From positions 186,001 through 250,000 of the forward strand of contig NZ_BAFK01000002.1 of the NCBI RefSeq assembly GCF_000296695.1: DNA of 64,000 nucleotides, in the 5' to 3' direction. The stretch comes from Rheinheimera nanhaiensis E407-8 (lineage in GTDB: Bacteria; Pseudomonadota; Gammaproteobacteria; Enterobacterales; Alteromonadaceae). A program made the translations under genes and the position numbers. This document shows, piece by piece, positions 1-9,360 of the stretch; position 1 is the first letter of the stretch, and each line of letters starts with the position of its first letter. The notes under the pieces were generated by a model. It made no database searches and was not told the DNA's origin. It saw nothing but the letters and a program-made list of their open reading frames with translations.

Positions 1-1
1 A

Positions 2-916
2 GAGCCGGCTGACTATTTAACCAATGTAAAAGCTGCAGAGGCCAGCCTGGCCAACGCGTTGGCTGCGCTTGAAGAAGAAAAAGCCCGCGGCCGGGTGGCA
101 GAAGAAGAATGGCGCTCTTTTACCGACGGTAAAGCGCCCGAGCTGGGGTTACGCCGGCCGCAGCTGGCCGGAGCGCTGGCCAGTGTGCGCTCGGCAGAAG
201 CAGAACTTGAGCGCGCTAAACGCGACTTGGCGCGCACCGAAATCCGCGCGCCTTTCGCCGGTATGGTCAAAAGCCGCAACGTGAACCTGGGCCAGTTTAT
301 TAGCCGGGGCACCAATGTTGGTATGATTTACGGCACCGACCTCGCTGAGGTGCGGTTACCTATTACCGACAACGATTTGGCGTTTATGCAGCTGCCTGAT
401 TTTGCCAGCGACGATGTTCAACCTGAAGTGGTGTTAACCGCGGTGGTGGGTGGCCAAATTGCCCAATGGCCGGCTAAATTAGTGCGCACCGAAGGCGTGC
501 TGGACGAGCGCAGCCGGGTGATTTATGCGGTCGCGCAAATACAGGACCCTTATCAGCGCAACAACACTGGCAAGCTGCCACTGCGCTTTGGCCGCTTTGT
601 GCAGGCGCAAATCCTGGGCAACGCTACTGACAATGTGGTCGTGGTGCCGCGTCATTTATTGCTGGCACAGCAGCAGGTGCTGGTGGTGGATAAAGACAGC
701 CAGTTACAATTTCGTCCGGTAACGCTGGAGCGTACCGACGATAGCTTTGCCTATATCACCGGTGGTTTTGTTGAGGGTGACCGGCTGGCCGTCTCGGCCA
801 TTGCTAACCCGCTGGCGGGCACTTTGGTGCGGGTGGCCTCTGATAAAGCAGAAACCGACGTGGCCGATAAAAAAGACGCTGCTGCGCCTGTGCTGACCAC
901 TCAGGTGAAGGAGTAA
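2..916 (+). CDS. RND efflux periplasmic adaptor (membrane fusion protein), 5' end cut by window
   Basis: C-terminal part of an HlyD/AcrA-type adaptor that would bridge the inner-membrane RND pump next door to an outer-membrane channel. The frame is open to the left edge, so the N-terminus with signal peptide and first barrel strand lies outside. Seen: an Ala/Glu/Arg-rich alpha-hairpin arm at the start, then the lipoyl half-motif TEIRAPFAGMV, then beta-barrel and membrane-proximal segments, and a charged tail ending VKE. It stops 4 bp before the permease start, and the permease ribosome site AAGGAG lies inside its last codons, so the two genes are one transcription unit. Substrate cannot be told. 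The family call is firm. Confidence 0.9.
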   Translation, partial: EPADYLTNVKAAEASLANALAALEEEKARGRVAEEEWRSFTDGKAPELGLRRPQLAGALASVRSAEAELERAKRDLARTEIRAPFAGMVKSRNVNLGQFISRGTNVGMIYGTDLAEVRLPITDNDLAFMQLPDFASDDVQPEVVLTAVVGGQIAQWPAKLVRTEGVLDERSRVIYAVAQIQDPYQRNNTGKLPLRFGRFVQAQILGNATDNVVVVPRHLLLAQQQVLVVDKDSQLQFRPVTLERTDDSFAYITGGFVEGDRLAVSAIANPLAGTLVRVASDKAETDVADKKDAAAPVLTTQVKE

Positions 917-920
917 GCCG

Positions 921-3900
921 ATGGATACCAATAAGGGCCTGATTTCCTGGTTTGCCCGCAACAGCGTAGCCGCCAATTTACTGATGGCGATTATCCTGGT
1001 GGCTGGCGTGTTTTCGCTGTTCACCATCAAAAAGCAGATTTTTCCGGAAATCGTGCTGGAGCAGGTGAATATCCGCGTGCCTTATTTGGGCGCTGCACCG
1101 CAGGAAGTGGAAAGCGGTGTAATAGATAAAATTGAAGAAAGCCTGCGTGGTGTTAATGGTATCAAGCGTATTCGCTCCACTGCTGTGGAGGGGTTGGCAA
1201 CCGTAAGGACTGAAATTGCCAATGGCTATAATGTGCAGGAGGTGATGGACGAGATTAAAACCCAGGTCTCGGCTATTTCATCACTCCCCGAGCAAACCGA
1301 AAAACCGGTGGTGTACCGGGTGCGTTTTCAAAGCAACGTAATGTGGTTGTCGCTGTATGGCGATGCCAGCGAGCATACGTTAAAGGAGCTGTCTAAAGAC
1401 GTACGCGATGAGCTGAAAAAGCTGCCGGGTATCAGTAAGGTTGATGTGGTGGGCGCGCGTGATTATGAAATTGCTATTGAACTGTCTGAGCTGAAATTAA
1501 AAGAGTACGGCCTGACCTTTGAAGAAGTGGTTAGCGCCATTCGCGGCAGCTCAGTGGATTTACCCGGTGGCTCTATTAAATCTGAAAGCGGTAATATTTT
1601 GCTGCGCACCAAAGGCCAGGCGTATTACGCGCAGGACTTTGAAGACATAGTGTTGCTGACTTTTGCCGATGGCACCCGCTTATCGCTAAAAGATATTGCC
1701 AGCATTAATGATGGTTTTATCGAACGCGAAGATTTATCCACTTTTGATGGTAAAAACTCGGTGTCAATCCGGGTTGATGCCGTGGGCGATGACAACACCC
1801 TGCGTATCGCTGAGCAAGTAAAAGCCTATGTAGAGCGTAAGCAAAAAGAATTACCCTCATCGGTGTCGATTGCGCACTGGGGCGACTCCAGTTACTACCT
1901 GCAGGGCCGGTTAGATTTAATGAGCAGCAACCTGTTAATGGGCGCTTTTCTGGTGTTGCTGGCGCTAACCCTGTTCCTGGAGTTTCGTATTGCCTTCTGG
2001 GTGATGGTGGGCATACCAGTGTGCTTCCTTGGTGCGATGGCGATGCTGCCACTGCCGATGTTTAACGTTTCTATCAATATGATCAGCTTATTTGGCTTTA
2101 TTCTGGTGCTGGGCATAGTGGTCGATGACGCCATTATCATAGGCGAGAGCGCCTACAGTGAAATTGAAAAGCGCGGTAAGTCCGTCGATGCGGTGATTGC
2201 CGGCGCGAAAAAAGTCGCCATGCCAGCCACCTTTGGTGTGTTAACCACTATTGCTGCCTTTACGCCGATGCTAATGGTAGGTGGGGCCCAGGCGCCTATC
2301 TGGGGCTCTATTGCCTGGGTAGTGGTGCTGTGTCTGATTTTCTCACTGGTCGAATCAAAAATGATCCTGCCGGCGCACATTGTGAATATGGACACCAAAC
2401 CCTGGGATCCGGATCGCAAAGGGCTGTTTTATGCATTAGGCCGCGGCTGTAGCCGGGTTTTAAAAGGTATCCGTGAAACTATTGCTGCGGCAATGCACCG
2501 TTTTGTGACCAAGCGCTATCAGCCTTTTGTTGAGCGCTGCATTGAATATCGTTACACCACTATGGCGGTGTTTTTTGCCATGCTGATTGTGATGTTTGGA
2601 GTATTAGGTGGTGGTTTAGTGCGCTGGGTATTTTTTCCTAATATTCCCAGCGACTTTATCAATGCCAACCTGACCATGCAGGAAGGTGCCTCGGCCGAAG
2701 CGACGGTAAATGCATTACGTGAAGCAGAAGCCGCACTTGTTCGGGCCAATGAAAAACTCAGCGTCGAATTTGACGATGCCATCGTCAAGCACCGGTTGAT
2801 GTTTCTCGACAGTGACACTGGTGGCCAATTGGTGGTCGAGCTGGAAAAAAGCGAAGGCCGTGAGGTGGATGGTTTTGAAATTGCCAACCGCTGGCGCGAG
2901 GAAATGCCGGAAATTCCGGGGTTAAAAGCCTTTAAAATTAATGCCTCTACCGGCGGTGGTGGCGGCGCCGACATAGCACTGCAACTACGCGGTACTAACC
3001 TGGATAACCTGAAGCTGGCCACCGAAGAGCTAAAAGCCCGTCTGGGCGAATACGCCGGCATTTATGATATTGAAGATAATTTGCTCGGCGGTAATGACGA
3101 GATAGTACTGCAGTTAAAACCTGAAGCCCATTTGCTGGGCTTAACGCTGGCCGATGTGGCCCGCCAGGTACGTTATGGCTTTTATGGCGCCGAAGCGCAG
3201 CGTGTGCAGCGTGACGGTGAAGAGGTTAAAGTCATGGTGCGCTACCCGCGTGAGGAGCGCAGCTCCGTCGGTAATTTGGAGAACATGCGTATCCGTACTG
3301 CCGATGGCGGCGAAATTCCGTTCAGTCAGGTCGCCAGTTATTCACTGCAGCCCAGTTTCAGCGCCATTAACCGGGTCAACGGCGAGCGCGCGGTGACCAT
3401 TACCGCGGCGGCAGATAAAAATACCGTTGAGCCGGGCAAAATTGTTGGCGATATGCGCAAAACCGTGATCCCGGAAATTACGGCTAAGTATGATGGTGTG
3501 ACCGGTGAGCTTGACGGTGCCAGCCAGGATGAACTGGATGCGCAGGTCGATTTATTAAAAGCCGGTGTGTTTGCGCTGTTTTGTATCTACGCCCTAATGG
3601 CGATACCGCTGAAATCTTACAGCCAGCCTTTGATCATTATGAGCGTTATTCCGTTTGGTCTGGTAGGCGCGGTAGTGGGGCATATGGTGCTGGGCCTGAG
3701 TATGAGCATTATGTCTATTTTCGGCCTGGTAGCACTGGCGGGGGTAGTGGTGAACGACTCCCTGGTGATGGTCGACTTTGTCAACCGCGCCCGTGAAGAG
3801 GGTATGTCGGTGCGTCAGGCGGTATCACAAGCCGGGGCGCAGCGCTTTAGGGCGATACTGCTTACCTCACTCACCACCTTTGTCGGCTTAGCGCCGATAG

Positions 3901-4094
3901 TGCTGGAGCGCAGCTTACAGGCCAAAATTGTGGTGCCAATGGCGGTATCACTGGCCTTTGGTATTTTGTTTGCTACGGTGATTACGCTGATTTTAATTCC
4001 CGCGCTGTATGTCATTCTGGAAGATGTGAAAAACCTGTTTCGTAAGAAAGAGGCAAAGCAAGACACCCGTATTGGCTCTGCGATAGTGAAATAA
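921..4094 (+). CDS. RND family efflux permease
   Basis: Inner-membrane proton-driven pump of about 1057 residues, the usual size for the AcrB/HAE superfamily. It opens with a short cytoplasmic stretch and TM1 (residues about 14-35), then the large periplasmic porter domain, a TM block near residues 335-480, a second porter domain, and TM segments near 870-1035. The TM4 proton-relay signature VVDDAI is present, and the matching second-half TM block has GVVVNDSLVM. Start ATG has AAGGAG 8 bases upstream. The divergence from AcrB suggests the MdtBC/VexF-like branch of marine bacteria, with substrate unknown. It forms an operon with the adaptor upstream; no outer-membrane channel gene is inside the window. 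A strong hairpin terminator follows. Confidence 0.93.
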   Translation: MDTNKGLISWFARNSVAANLLMAIILVAGVFSLFTIKKQIFPEIVLEQVNIRVPYLGAAPQEVESGVIDKIEESLRGVNGIKRIRSTAVEGLATVRTEIANGYNVQEVMDEIKTQVSAISSLPEQTEKPVVYRVRFQSNVMWLSLYGDASEHTLKELSKDVRDELKKLPGISKVDVVGARDYEIAIELSELKLKEYGLTFEEVVSAIRGSSVDLPGGSIKSESGNILLRTKGQAYYAQDFEDIVLLTFADGTRLSLKDIASINDGFIEREDLSTFDGKNSVSIRVDAVGDDNTLRIAEQVKAYVERKQKELPSSVSIAHWGDSSYYLQGRLDLMSSNLLMGAFLVLLALTLFLEFRIAFWVMVGIPVCFLGAMAMLPLPMFNVSINMISLFGFILVLGIVVDDAIIIGESAYSEIEKRGKSVDAVIAGAKKVAMPATFGVLTTIAAFTPMLMVGGAQAPIWGSIAWVVVLCLIFSLVESKMILPAHIVNMDTKPWDPDRKGLFYALGRGCSRVLKGIRETIAAAMHRFVTKRYQPFVERCIEYRYTTMAVFFAMLIVMFGVLGGGLVRWVFFPNIPSDFINANLTMQEGASAEATVNALREAEAALVRANEKLSVEFDDAIVKHRLMFLDSDTGGQLVVELEKSEGREVDGFEIANRWREEMPEIPGLKAFKINASTGGGGGADIALQLRGTNLDNLKLATEELKARLGEYAGIYDIEDNLLGGNDEIVLQLKPEAHLLGLTLADVARQVRYGFYGAEAQRVQRDGEEVKVMVRYPREERSSVGNLENMRIRTADGGEIPFSQVASYSLQPSFSAINRVNGERAVTITAAADKNTVEPGKIVGDMRKTVIPEITAKYDGVTGELDGASQDELDAQVDLLKAGVFALFCIYALMAIPLKSYSQPLIIMSVIPFGLVGAVVGHMVLGLSMSIMSIFGLVALAGVVVNDSLVMVDFVNRAREEGMSVRQAVSQAGAQRFRAILLTSLTTFVGLAPIVLERSLQAKIVVPMAVSLAFGILFATVITLILIPALYVILEDVKNLFRKKEAKQDTRIGSAIVK

Positions 4095-4111
4095 GCCCGT
4101 CAGCGCGAAAT

Positions 4112-4139
4112 AAAAAGGCCACGCAATAGCGTGGCCTTT
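4112..4139. terminator. Bidirectional intrinsic terminator between RND permease and asnB
   Basis: Perfect 8-bp stem GGCCACGC / GCGTGGCC with an AATA loop. It is preceded by five A and followed by TTT, so it can serve both the plus-strand RND operon and minus-strand asnB, which converge here. Confidence 0.85.
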
Positions 4140-4161
4140 CACTGTTAGCTTACTAATAAGC

Positions 4162-5826
4162 TTAATAAGCTTGGGTGTGCACGTCGCGTACGGCACGGCC
4201 CGATGGGTCAGTCAGCTGCGCCATTTTCTCATCCCAGGCCAGCGCTTCCGGCGTAGAGCAGGCGACTGACTTACCGCCCGGTACACAGGCAATAGCGCCG
4301 GCATGCGGGAAGTGCTCTTCAAAGATCACCCGGTAGTAGTAGGCTTCTTTACTGTCTGGCGTGTTTACCGGGAAGCGGAAGCTGGCGGTAGCCATTTGCT
4401 GATCGGTCACTTCTTTGGCGGCATGGGCTTTTAAGCTGTCAATCCAGCTGTAGCCGACACCGTCTGAGAACTGCTCTTTCTGGCGCCATAAAATCTCATC
4501 CGGTAACACGCCGGTAAAAGCTTCGCGCAGGATATGTTTTTCCATTTTGCCGCCACCGCACATTTTTTCCTGTGGGTTTAAGCGCATGGCCACATCCATA
4601 AAGTCTTTATCTAAAAACGGTACACGGGCTTCAATACCCCAGGCCGACATGGCTTTGTTGGCGCGGTTACAGTCGAACATATGTAAGCGGTCAAGTTTAC
4701 GTAAGGTTTCTTCATGGAACTCTTTGGCGTTTGGCGCTTTATGGAAGTACAGATAGCCGCCAAACAGCTCATCAGAGCCTTCACCGGATAACACCATTTT
4801 AATGCCCATGGCTTTAATTTTACGCGCCATCAGGTACATCGGGGTAGAGGCGCGAATGGTGGTGACATCATAGGTTTCCAGAAAGTAAATCACGTCACGC
4901 AGTGCATCCAAACCTTCCTGCACGGTAAAGTGCACGGTGTGGTGCACAGTACCAATAGCATCAGCCACTTTTTGCGCCGCGATTAAATCCGGCGAGCCGG
5001 CCAGGCCCACGGCAAAAGAGTGCAGGCGCGGCCACCAGGCTTCACTTTGGTCGTCATCTTCTACCCGGCGTTTGGCAAATTGCTGCGCAATGGCTGAGAT
5101 CAGTGACGAGTCCAGACCGCCGGATAGCAGCACGCCATAGGGTACATCTGACATCAGATGGCTTTTAACGCTGTGCTCCAGGGCGGCCTTCAGCTCGGCT
5201 AAGCTGGCGGGGTTGTCTTTTACCGCCTCATAGCTTTGCCAGTCGCGCTGGTAGTATTTGCGCAGCTCACCCACTTTGCTGTCAAAGTAGTGGCCTGGCG
5301 GGAACTCTTTAATTTGTTTACACACCGGCACCAGCGCTTTTAGCTCTGAGGCGACAAACAGCTGGCCGTGCTCATCGTAACCGTAGTACAGCGGAATAAT
5401 GCCGATATGGTCACGGGCAATTAAGTAACGGTTTTGCTCGGCATCGTACAAAATAAAAGCGAACATGCCTTGCAGCATATCGATAAAGCTGCTGCCATGC
5501 TCCAGATATAACGGCAAAATCACTTCACAGTCAGACTTGGTTTTAAACGGATAAAGGTTGCCGAGGCCTTTTTCGAGCTGCTTATGATTATAGATCTCAC
5601 CATTCACTGCCAGAATGTGATTTCGATTATCATTAATCAGAGGCTGGGCGCCATTTTCAGTATCTACAATCGCCAGGCGCTCGTGCACTAAAATGGCATT
5701 GTCGTTATTCCATACGCCAGACCAGTCTGGCCCGCGGTGACGTAATAACTTGGATAACTGCAGCGCCTGTTGGCGCAAGGCTTTAACATCAGTTTTGATG
5801 TCAAGCACCCCGAATATCGAACACAT
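4162..5826 (-). CDS. asnB: Asparagine synthase B (glutamine-hydrolysing)
   Basis: Makes asparagine from aspartate, glutamine and ATP in the cytoplasm. At 554 residues it equals the E. coli AsnB length. The N-terminal class II glutaminase domain begins MCSIFGV, so Cys2 is exposed as the catalytic nucleophile after Met removal; RHRGPD and NGEIYNH line the glutaminase pocket. The synthetase domain has the PP-loop SGGLDSS near residue 233 and LSGEGSDELFGGY further on. Monocistronic: it converges with the RND operon and is separated by about 310 bp from the divergent gene at 6138. No unusual features. Confidence 0.97.
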   Translation of the reverse strand: MCSIFGVLDIKTDVKALRQQALQLSKLLRHRGPDWSGVWNNDNAILVHERLAIVDTENGAQPLINDNRNHILAVNGEIYNHKQLEKGLGNLYPFKTKSDCEVILPLYLEHGSSFIDMLQGMFAFILYDAEQNRYLIARDHIGIIPLYYGYDEHGQLFVASELKALVPVCKQIKEFPPGHYFDSKVGELRKYYQRDWQSYEAVKDNPASLAELKAALEHSVKSHLMSDVPYGVLLSGGLDSSLISAIAQQFAKRRVEDDDQSEAWWPRLHSFAVGLAGSPDLIAAQKVADAIGTVHHTVHFTVQEGLDALRDVIYFLETYDVTTIRASTPMYLMARKIKAMGIKMVLSGEGSDELFGGYLYFHKAPNAKEFHEETLRKLDRLHMFDCNRANKAMSAWGIEARVPFLDKDFMDVAMRLNPQEKMCGGGKMEKHILREAFTGVLPDEILWRQKEQFSDGVGYSWIDSLKAHAAKEVTDQQMATASFRFPVNTPDSKEAYYYRVIFEEHFPHAGAIACVPGGKSVACSTPEALAWDEKMAQLTDPSGRAVRDVHTQAY

Positions 5827-5904
5827 GATAACCTCTATTAAATTAATTCGATTAAACCCACCGGTTTAAACACATTTTGCACCCTAAATATTTCAACTTA
5901 CACG

Positions 5905-6010
5905 TAGGCGGCAAGGCAATTTATCCCCTTGAGCTTAGCTGTACTAAGTGATAGGGGTAAAGTGTCGCAGCCAACACCCGTGTGGGTTGAAAGATGACGG
6001 GTAGTTTTGG
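5905..6010. repeat. Structured intergenic element (repeat-like) between asnB and the DUF3025 gene
   Basis: The roughly 310-bp gap 5827-6137 holds a palindromic block. CCCC (5925-5928) and CTTAG (5934-5938) face CTAAG (5944-5948) and GGGG (5954-5957), giving a long interrupted hairpin. A second hairpin ACCC-GTGT-GGGT sits at 5976-5987, in the context CAAC...GTTG. A following GATGACGGGTAG completes a layout I remember from dispersed intergenic repeats of Shewanella, Pseudoalteromonas and relatives. That memory is not checkable here, and no second copy is seen in this window. Confidence 0.45.
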
Positions 6011-6137
6011 CAGTATGTACGGCTAAACGTACCCCCTGAATGTGCCATGCCATGCTAAAATTGCAAGCGCTTTTTCGCGCTTTTAACAAGTAATTGCCGC
6101 TGAGGAGTTTCAGCTGCAACAACAGAACAGACGGTTT

Positions 6138-6956
6138 ATGCAAAAAACAGAGGTAAAAAGCCGCTTTACGCCGCCAACACAGTGGCAGAGCGCAGTGATG
6201 GCAAATAACCCGATTTTTGCCGACTTGTGCCAACGCTTTGGTGTTCACCGCTTAGCGCAATGGCCAGATGTCGGCTGGCTCAATAGTTTGGCCACGCAAG
6301 TAGCCGTGACGTTTGTCGACAATGAGGCCTTAATGGCCGATGGCCGCTATTACGAAGAATATATTTATGCAACTGCGCAGGTGCCTACACGCAAAGACAA
6401 CTGGCATGACTTTTTTGGTGCCCTTATCTGGTGTTTATTTCCTAAAACTAAAGGCTTGTTAAATCAGCTGCATATGGCTGAAATTGCCGCTTTTGGCTTA
6501 AAACAGCGCAGTAAGCTGCGTAATAAACTGACGTTATTTGATGAGTGCGGCGTGATTATTTGCCTGGAGCCTGATGCATGGCCGCACGCAGACTTATTAC
6601 GCCAGCATCAATGGCCGCAAAGTTTTCTCGCCCATCGCACGGACTGGTGGCACAGCATAAGGCCAATGGTGTTTGGCCATGCCATTTACGAGATGGCCAC
6701 CGCGCCCTTTATCGGCCTTACGGCTAAGGCACTCTTCGTTGACGTGCCGCAGGGCTTTAGCGCCTGGCCTTTAACAGCTGCTTACAGTTTTGTTGATGAT
6801 AAATTACATGAACAAATTGCTAACCAGGCACTACTTCTTGATAATCAACAGCTAACGCCTTTGCCAGTATTGGGCGTGCCGGGCTGGTATAACGACAACA
6901 ACACCGCCAGTTTTTATAACAATACCGACTACTTCCGCCCCCGCCGGCAGCAGTAA
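6138..6956 (+). CDS. DUF3025 family protein
   Basis: Soluble protein of 272 residues that I match to the uncharacterised DUF3025 family of gammaproteobacteria, by the RYYEEYIYATAQVPTR and DNWHDFFGALIWCLFPKTK blocks in its N-terminal half and the PVLGVPGW block near its C-terminus. No signal peptide or membrane helix is seen. Function unknown. It lies 24 bp upstream of an ABC exporter pair on the same strand and may be co-transcribed with it. The ribosome site before the ATG at 6138 is weak; the in-frame ATG at 6198 is an alternative start, but the earlier one is kept. Confidence 0.75.
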   Translation: MQKTEVKSRFTPPTQWQSAVMANNPIFADLCQRFGVHRLAQWPDVGWLNSLATQVAVTFVDNEALMADGRYYEEYIYATAQVPTRKDNWHDFFGALIWCLFPKTKGLLNQLHMAEIAAFGLKQRSKLRNKLTLFDECGVIICLEPDAWPHADLLRQHQWPQSFLAHRTDWWHSIRPMVFGHAIYEMATAPFIGLTAKALFVDVPQGFSAWPLTAAYSFVDDKLHEQIANQALLLDNQQLTPLPVLGVPGWYNDNNTASFYNNTDYFRPRRQQ

Positions 6957-6980
6957 CGGTTTTGATAACAGGATGCTTGC

Positions 6981-7787
6981 ATGATAGAAATTCAGGATTT
7001 AGCCAAAGCTTTTGCGCTTAGTAAAAACAATAAGTTATCTGATACCGAAAAACAGGATGTGCGCTATAGCAAAGACGCCTTTCATTCAGTGCGTAGTGTC
7101 AGCTTCAGCTGCGGCAGTGGCGAAGTGCTGGGCCTGCTGGGGCCTAATGGTGCCGGTAAAACGACCACGCTCAGAATGTTGTCGACGGCATTAAAACCCG
7201 ATGCCGGCTCGGTGCTGTTAAACGGCGTTGATGTGTTAAAGCAACCGGTTAAAGCGCGCCAGCAAATTGGATTTTTATCCGCTGATACCGGTTTGTACGG
7301 CAAACTGACCGCCTATGAAAATATCGCCTATTTTGGCCGTTTACATGGTATGAGCGAGCAAGCTTTAAAGCAGCGTATTGACGAGCTGTTTACCTTACTC
7401 AACATGCATGATTTTGCCAACCGTCGCGCCGATAATATGTCGACCGGTATGAAGCAAAAGACTGCCATTGCCCGTGCGGTAGTACACAGCCCCAAGGTAG
7501 TGATTTTGGACGAGCCCACCACAGGCCTGGATATTATGACGGTACAAACGGTACTGGATTTTATTAAAGGCTTAAAAGCGGCCGGTACGCCGGTTATTTT
7601 CTCTACCCACCATTTAGATGAAGTGGCGTCTTTGTGTGACCGCGTGGTGGTGATAGATAAAGGCATTAGCGCCTTTTCCGGCGATATTGCACAGTTTAAA
7701 ACGCTATCGGACAAGGGTGATCTGCGCCAAGCCTTTTTGTCAGTGCTAAAAGGCTCACAACAATTACAACAGCAAGGAGCAGCATAA
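6981..7787 (+). CDS. ABC transporter ATP-binding protein (NatA-like)
   Basis: Nucleotide-binding subunit, 268 residues, powering the permease whose start codon abuts its stop. Seen: Walker A GPNGAGKTT near residue 53, a Q-loop region around IGFLSADTGLYG, signature STGMKQK (a variant of LSGGQ typical of NatA/CcmA-like exporters), Walker B VVILDEPTTGLD, and the H-loop STHH. A charged insertion of about 15 residues near positions 16-32, before the first strand pairs up, is longer than usual. Ribosome site AGGATG before the ATG. Likely exports ions, drugs or a small lipid-like substrate; the NatAB sodium role is by family analogy only. Confidence 0.9.
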   Translation: MIEIQDLAKAFALSKNNKLSDTEKQDVRYSKDAFHSVRSVSFSCGSGEVLGLLGPNGAGKTTTLRMLSTALKPDAGSVLLNGVDVLKQPVKARQQIGFLSADTGLYGKLTAYENIAYFGRLHGMSEQALKQRIDELFTLLNMHDFANRRADNMSTGMKQKTAIARAVVHSPKVVILDEPTTGLDIMTVQTVLDFIKGLKAAGTPVIFSTHHLDEVASLCDRVVVIDKGISAFSGDIAQFKTLSDKGDLRQAFLSVLKGSQQLQQQGAA

Positions 7788-8989
7788 TGTGGCAGGTATA
7801 TCTGAAAGAGCTTACTGAGCTGATGCGGGATAAAAAAACGCTGATTTTCGTTATTCTGCTACCGATTTTTATTTTCCCGGTGATCTTTGGTGTGATGGGA
7901 CTGGTGTTATCCAGCACCACCAACAAGGCCATGCAGGAGCAGCATCGCTACGTGATTATTAACGCCGGGCAGGCACCCAAGTTTGCCGATGCGTTGTTTT
8001 ACCATAAAAACTTTAAGCAGCTAAGCACCGATAAAAGCACCGAGGAAGAGTTAATTGCCGCCATTCGCAATGACGAGTTCGATGTGGCTATTGTTATCCC
8101 TGCCGACTTTAACGACAAGCGTCTGGCAGTAGAGCAAGCGCAGTGGCAGATCATTTACAATCAGTCATCGCAGTTTGACTTTATGTACCGCTATTTCTCG
8201 GAAATCCTGGCTAATTTCAACGAGCAGCTGCAGCGCGACACCTTAACGCAGCTTAATGTGGACCCGGCTAAGCTGACCGCTATTATCAAACCGGTTGATG
8301 TAAAAAAAGTAGATACGGCGGCGAAGCGGGAAAACATCGGCGAAAAGTTCGGCGCCATTATCGCCTACATTCTTATTCCGCTGTGTCTGCTCGGCGCATC
8401 TTACCCGGCCATTGACATGGGCGCCGGTGAGAAAGAGCGCGGTACACTGGAAACCTTGCTGATTTGCCCAATCAGCCGGGTTAGCATCGTACTGGGTAAG
8501 TTTTTAACCGTGCTGACCACCGGCTTAGTCGGCGCCCTGATAACAGTGGGCAGCTTTGGCCTGTGGGGCGCGATTATCGGCTCTTTCGCCGGCATGGCGG
8601 TGGTGCAGGAGGCCATGTCAGCCATTGCCATTACTGAGCTGGTGCTGATTTTCTCGCTATTGCTGCCGATTTCTGCCGTGTTTGCCGCGTTGTTGCTGGC
8701 GATATCCATTTATGCCCGCACCTTTAAAGAGGCGCAGAATTACATCAGCCCCTTGTCGATTTTGATCTTCCTGCCGCTGGTGGCGGCCATGATGCCGGGG
8801 GTAGAGCTAAACAGCAAAACCGCACTGGTGCCGATAATGAACGTGGCGCTGGCCATTAAAGAGCTGATCAAAGGCACGGCAGATTACATGATGCTGGCGC
8901 TGATCTTTGGCTCGACCCTGGTGCTGGCAACCGTTGCGATTGGCTTTTGCGTGCACTGGTTCCAGCAGGAAAAGGTACTGTTCCGCTAA
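7787..8989 (+). CDS. ABC-2 type transporter permease (NatB-like)
   Basis: Membrane subunit, 400 residues, of the exporter encoded with the preceding ATPase; the two genes overlap by one base (TAATG). Architecture seen: TM1 near residues 20-42, an extracytoplasmic domain to about residue 180 (with NDEFDVAIVIPADF), then five TM helices from about 185 to 395. This matches ABC2_membrane_3 permeases of the NatB group. A run of gene order ATPase-permease with no binding protein fits an exporter. A perfect-stem terminator follows 50 bp after the stop. Confidence 0.88.
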   Translation: MWQVYLKELTELMRDKKTLIFVILLPIFIFPVIFGVMGLVLSSTTNKAMQEQHRYVIINAGQAPKFADALFYHKNFKQLSTDKSTEEELIAAIRNDEFDVAIVIPADFNDKRLAVEQAQWQIIYNQSSQFDFMYRYFSEILANFNEQLQRDTLTQLNVDPAKLTAIIKPVDVKKVDTAAKRENIGEKFGAIIAYILIPLCLLGASYPAIDMGAGEKERGTLETLLICPISRVSIVLGKFLTVLTTGLVGALITVGSFGLWGAIIGSFAGMAVVQEAMSAIAITELVLIFSLLLPISAVFAALLLAISIYARTFKEAQNYISPLSILIFLPLVAAMMPGVELNSKTALVPIMNVALAIKELIKGTADYMMLALIFGSTLVLATVAIGFCVHWFQQEKVLFR

Positions 8990-9040
8990 GCACAGTCTAC
9001 TCAGCAAAGTTTGCTAACCCAGCATGCTTTGCTGCCGCCC

Positions 9041-9066
9041 AAGGCCCGCGTTGTGCGGGCCTTGTT
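9041..9066 (+). terminator. Intrinsic terminator after the ABC exporter
   Basis: Perfect 9-bp stem AAGGCCCGC / GCGGGCCTT with a GTTGT loop, then GTTATT. It closes the plus-strand unit beginning at 6138 or 6981. Confidence 0.8.
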
Positions 9067-9098
9067 ATTGGTAATAGTTCAACTTAACAAATACTATT

Positions 9099-9117
9099 GA
9101 TAATGGTTCTTAATAAT
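9099..9117. promoter_or_regulatory. Fur-box-like operator upstream of bfd
   Basis: The 19-bp stretch GATAATGGTTCTTAATAAT resembles the Fur consensus GATAATGATAATCATTATC, with GATAATG intact and the right half partly degenerate. It lies 36 bp before the bfd ATG. Iron repression of bfd is known in enterobacteria and pseudomonads, so the placement makes sense. Confidence 0.65.
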
Positions 9118-9153
9118 ATTAAAATGCCGACGTACTGTTACCGGAGTGCTGTT

Positions 9154-9360
9154 ATGTACGTCTGTTTATGCAAAGCTGTGACTGATAAAACCATCAAGCA
9201 AAAAGTGGCTGAGGGTGTATCGACTATGCGTGAGCTAAAGATGTGCACTAGCCTGGGTACTCAGTGCGGTAAATGCACCTGCCAGGCGCAGCAAATTTTG
9301 CATAACGAGTTAGTGCGTTTAGCCGATAACCGCTTTGATTTAGCCCAGCCTGCAGCCTAG
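9154..9360 (+). CDS. bfd: Bacterioferritin-associated ferredoxin
   Basis: Small [2Fe-2S] protein, 68 residues, that delivers electrons to bacterioferritin so stored ferric iron is released when iron is scarce. The four ligands are seen at Cys4, Cys6, Cys38 and Cys41 (MYVCLC and QCGKCTC), the same spacing as E. coli Bfd. I start it at ATG 9154, which has CGGAG 7 bases upstream, rather than at the in-frame ATG 19 codons earlier, whose extension would overlap the Fur-box-like site. No bacterioferritin gene lies beside it in this window, so the partner must be elsewhere. Confidence 0.93.
   Translation: MYVCLCKAVTDKTIKQKVAEGVSTMRELKMCTSLGTQCGKCTCQAQQILHNELVRLADNRFDLAQPAA

Noticed and set aside
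5898-6248. 116-codon minus-strand frame across the asnB/DUF3025 gap
   Set aside because: It runs through the palindromic repeat and antisense to the start of the DUF3025 gene; no ribosome site or fold.
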